NCBI GenBank assembly: GCA_002317475.1 | Contig: DCIS01000154.1 | Location: 1-12,799, forward strand | Source of the DNA: Prevotellaceae bacterium UBA1720 | Lineage (GTDB): Bacteria; Bacteroidota; Bacteroidia; Bacteroidales; Bacteroidaceae | Length of the DNA: 12,799 nt | Direction of reading: 5' to 3' | In this document: one piece after another, positions 11,935-12,799 of the stretch | Layout: every line of letters starts with the position of its first letter | How positions within the stretch are numbered: position 1 is the stretch's first letter | Position numbers and translations under genes: made by a program | The notes under the pieces: generated by a model | What the model was told of the DNA's origin: nothing | Database searches by the model: none | What the model saw: the letters and a program-made list of their open reading frames with translations, nothing else

Positions 11935-12799
11935 ATGATACGTGAAGTAAAATTTGAGAGCCAGGACCGTCGTATTGCACAGATTTTGGCATGTTTGAAC
12001 GCACACGGTATTGCTTCTATCGAGGAGGCTAATCAGATTTGCGATGCAGCAGGTCTCGATCCTTACAAGACTTGTGAGGAGACCCAGATGATCTGCTTCG
12101 AGAATGCAAAGTGGGCTTACGTAGTAGGTACTGCTATCGCATTGAAGGAGAAGGCAAAGGACGCTGTTGAGGCAGCTAACTATATTGGTGAGGGTCTGCA
12201 GAGCTTCTGTATCCCCGGTTCAGTAGCTGACGACCGTAAGGTAGGTATCGGCCACGGTGAGCTGGGTGCACGTCTGCTCTCTCCCGACACCAAGTGTTTC
12301 GCATTCCTCGCTGGTCACGAGTCATTCGCTGCTGCTGAGGGTGCTATCAAGATTGCTCAGATGGCTAACAAGTCAAGACCAGCTGACAAGCCCCTTCGTT
12401 GTATCCTCAACGGTCTCGGCAAGGACGCTGCTATGATTATCAGCCGTATCAACGGTTTCACCTACGTACAGACCCAGTTCGACTACTTCACCGGTGAGTT
12501 GAAGGAGGTTCAGCGTATCGCTTACTCTAACGGTCCTCGTGCAGCTGTAAACTGCTACGGTGCTGACGATGTACGCGAGGGTGTAGCTATCATGTGGAAG
12601 GAGGACGTAGACGTTTCTATCACCGGTAACTCTACCAACCCCACCCGCTTCCAGCACCCCACAGCTGGTACTTACAAGAAGGAGCGTACCCGCGCTGGTA
12701 AGCCCTACTTCTCAGTAGCTTCTGGTGGTGGTACCGGTCGTACCTTGCATCCCGATAACATGGCTGCAGGTCCCGCTTCTTACGGTATGACAGATACTC
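11935..12799 (+). CDS. GGGtGRT family protein, 3' end missing
   Basis: The frame is open from ATG 11935 to the window edge (288 complete codons; members are about 330 residues). The signature G-G-G-T-G-R-T that names the family (PF14057) is at residues 264-270. The visible part has eight cysteines (20, 36, 47, 54, 92, 121, 156, 207), consistent with metal or cluster handling, but no known catalytic motif. The family is found mainly in anaerobes, typically beside the IscU-like scaffold seen upstream; its biochemical function is not established. An ATG at 11927 is followed at once by a stop, so 11935 is the first usable start. Codon use is highly biased (GGT, CGT, AAG), like the scaffold gene, implying abundant expression. 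A 59-nt gap containing repeats precedes it. Confidence 0.9.
   Translation, partial: MIREVKFESQDRRIAQILACLNAHGIASIEEANQICDAAGLDPYKTCEETQMICFENAKWAYVVGTAIALKEKAKDAVEAANYIGEGLQSFCIPGSVADDRKVGIGHGELGARLLSPDTKCFAFLAGHESFAAAEGAIKIAQMANKSRPADKPLRCILNGLGKDAAMIISRINGFTYVQTQFDYFTGELKEVQRIAYSNGPRAAVNCYGADDVREGVAIMWKEDVDVSITGNSTNPTRFQHPTAGTYKKERTRAGKPYFSVASGGGTGRTLHPDNMAAGPASYGMTDT

Overview
The window looks like a chromosomal segment from a member of the Bacteroidales, most likely a Prevotella-like gut or rumen bacterium. Four things point there: the protein relatives (Bacteroidetes-style GH5/GH3 glycan enzymes, a short DUF721/DciA protein next to recF, MetH without its activation domain, a GGGtGRT protein), promoter-like TAnnTTTG boxes, the near absence of Shine-Dalgarno sequences, and intergenic repeats of a Bacteroidetes kind. 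The genus is inferred, not proven.

Layout. (1) 1-3487, + strand: the 3' part of a GH5 beta-mannanase-like gene and a complete secreted GH3 beta-glucosidase, 11 nt apart; this looks like the end of a plant-glycan (probably mannan/glucomannan) utilisation operon. It closes with a strong bidirectional terminator at 3695-3729. (2) 3775-4921, - strand: a membrane-anchored TPR protein followed 1 nt later by riboflavin-pathway ribH. (3) 5103-6484, + strand: recF overlapping a short DUF721/DciA-like gene, a replication/repair pair divergent from the TPR gene. (4) 6573-10578, - strand: a DMP19/DUF4375-like acidic protein, smpB (trans-translation) and metH (B12-dependent methionine synthase), with repeats filling both spacers. 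(5) 10769 to the window end, + strand: an IscU-like Fe-S scaffold protein and a GGGtGRT-family protein, two genes that usually sit together. Here a small four-helix-bundle (23S rRNA IVS / Avd-like) gene, framed by short inverted AT-rich repeats, separates them.

The most interesting material is the non-coding architecture of the second half. One repeat family (CATTTACAATTT and relatives) frames the four-helix-bundle gene and recurs alone at the smpB start. A second family (AAGCCTAACCCCAACCC...) forms a 145-bp MITE-like inverted repeat fitted exactly between smpB and metH, and a decayed single arm supplies the stop codon of the DMP19-like gene. A third pattern, CTAG tetranucleotides spaced 10 bp apart, appears in both convergent gene junctions. 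The four-helix-bundle cassette inside the Fe-S scaffold/GGGtGRT operon is the best candidate for an undescribed mobile or regulatory element.

No tRNA, rRNA, CRISPR array, classical transposase or riboswitch was recognised. No stretch longer than 300 bases lacks a gene.
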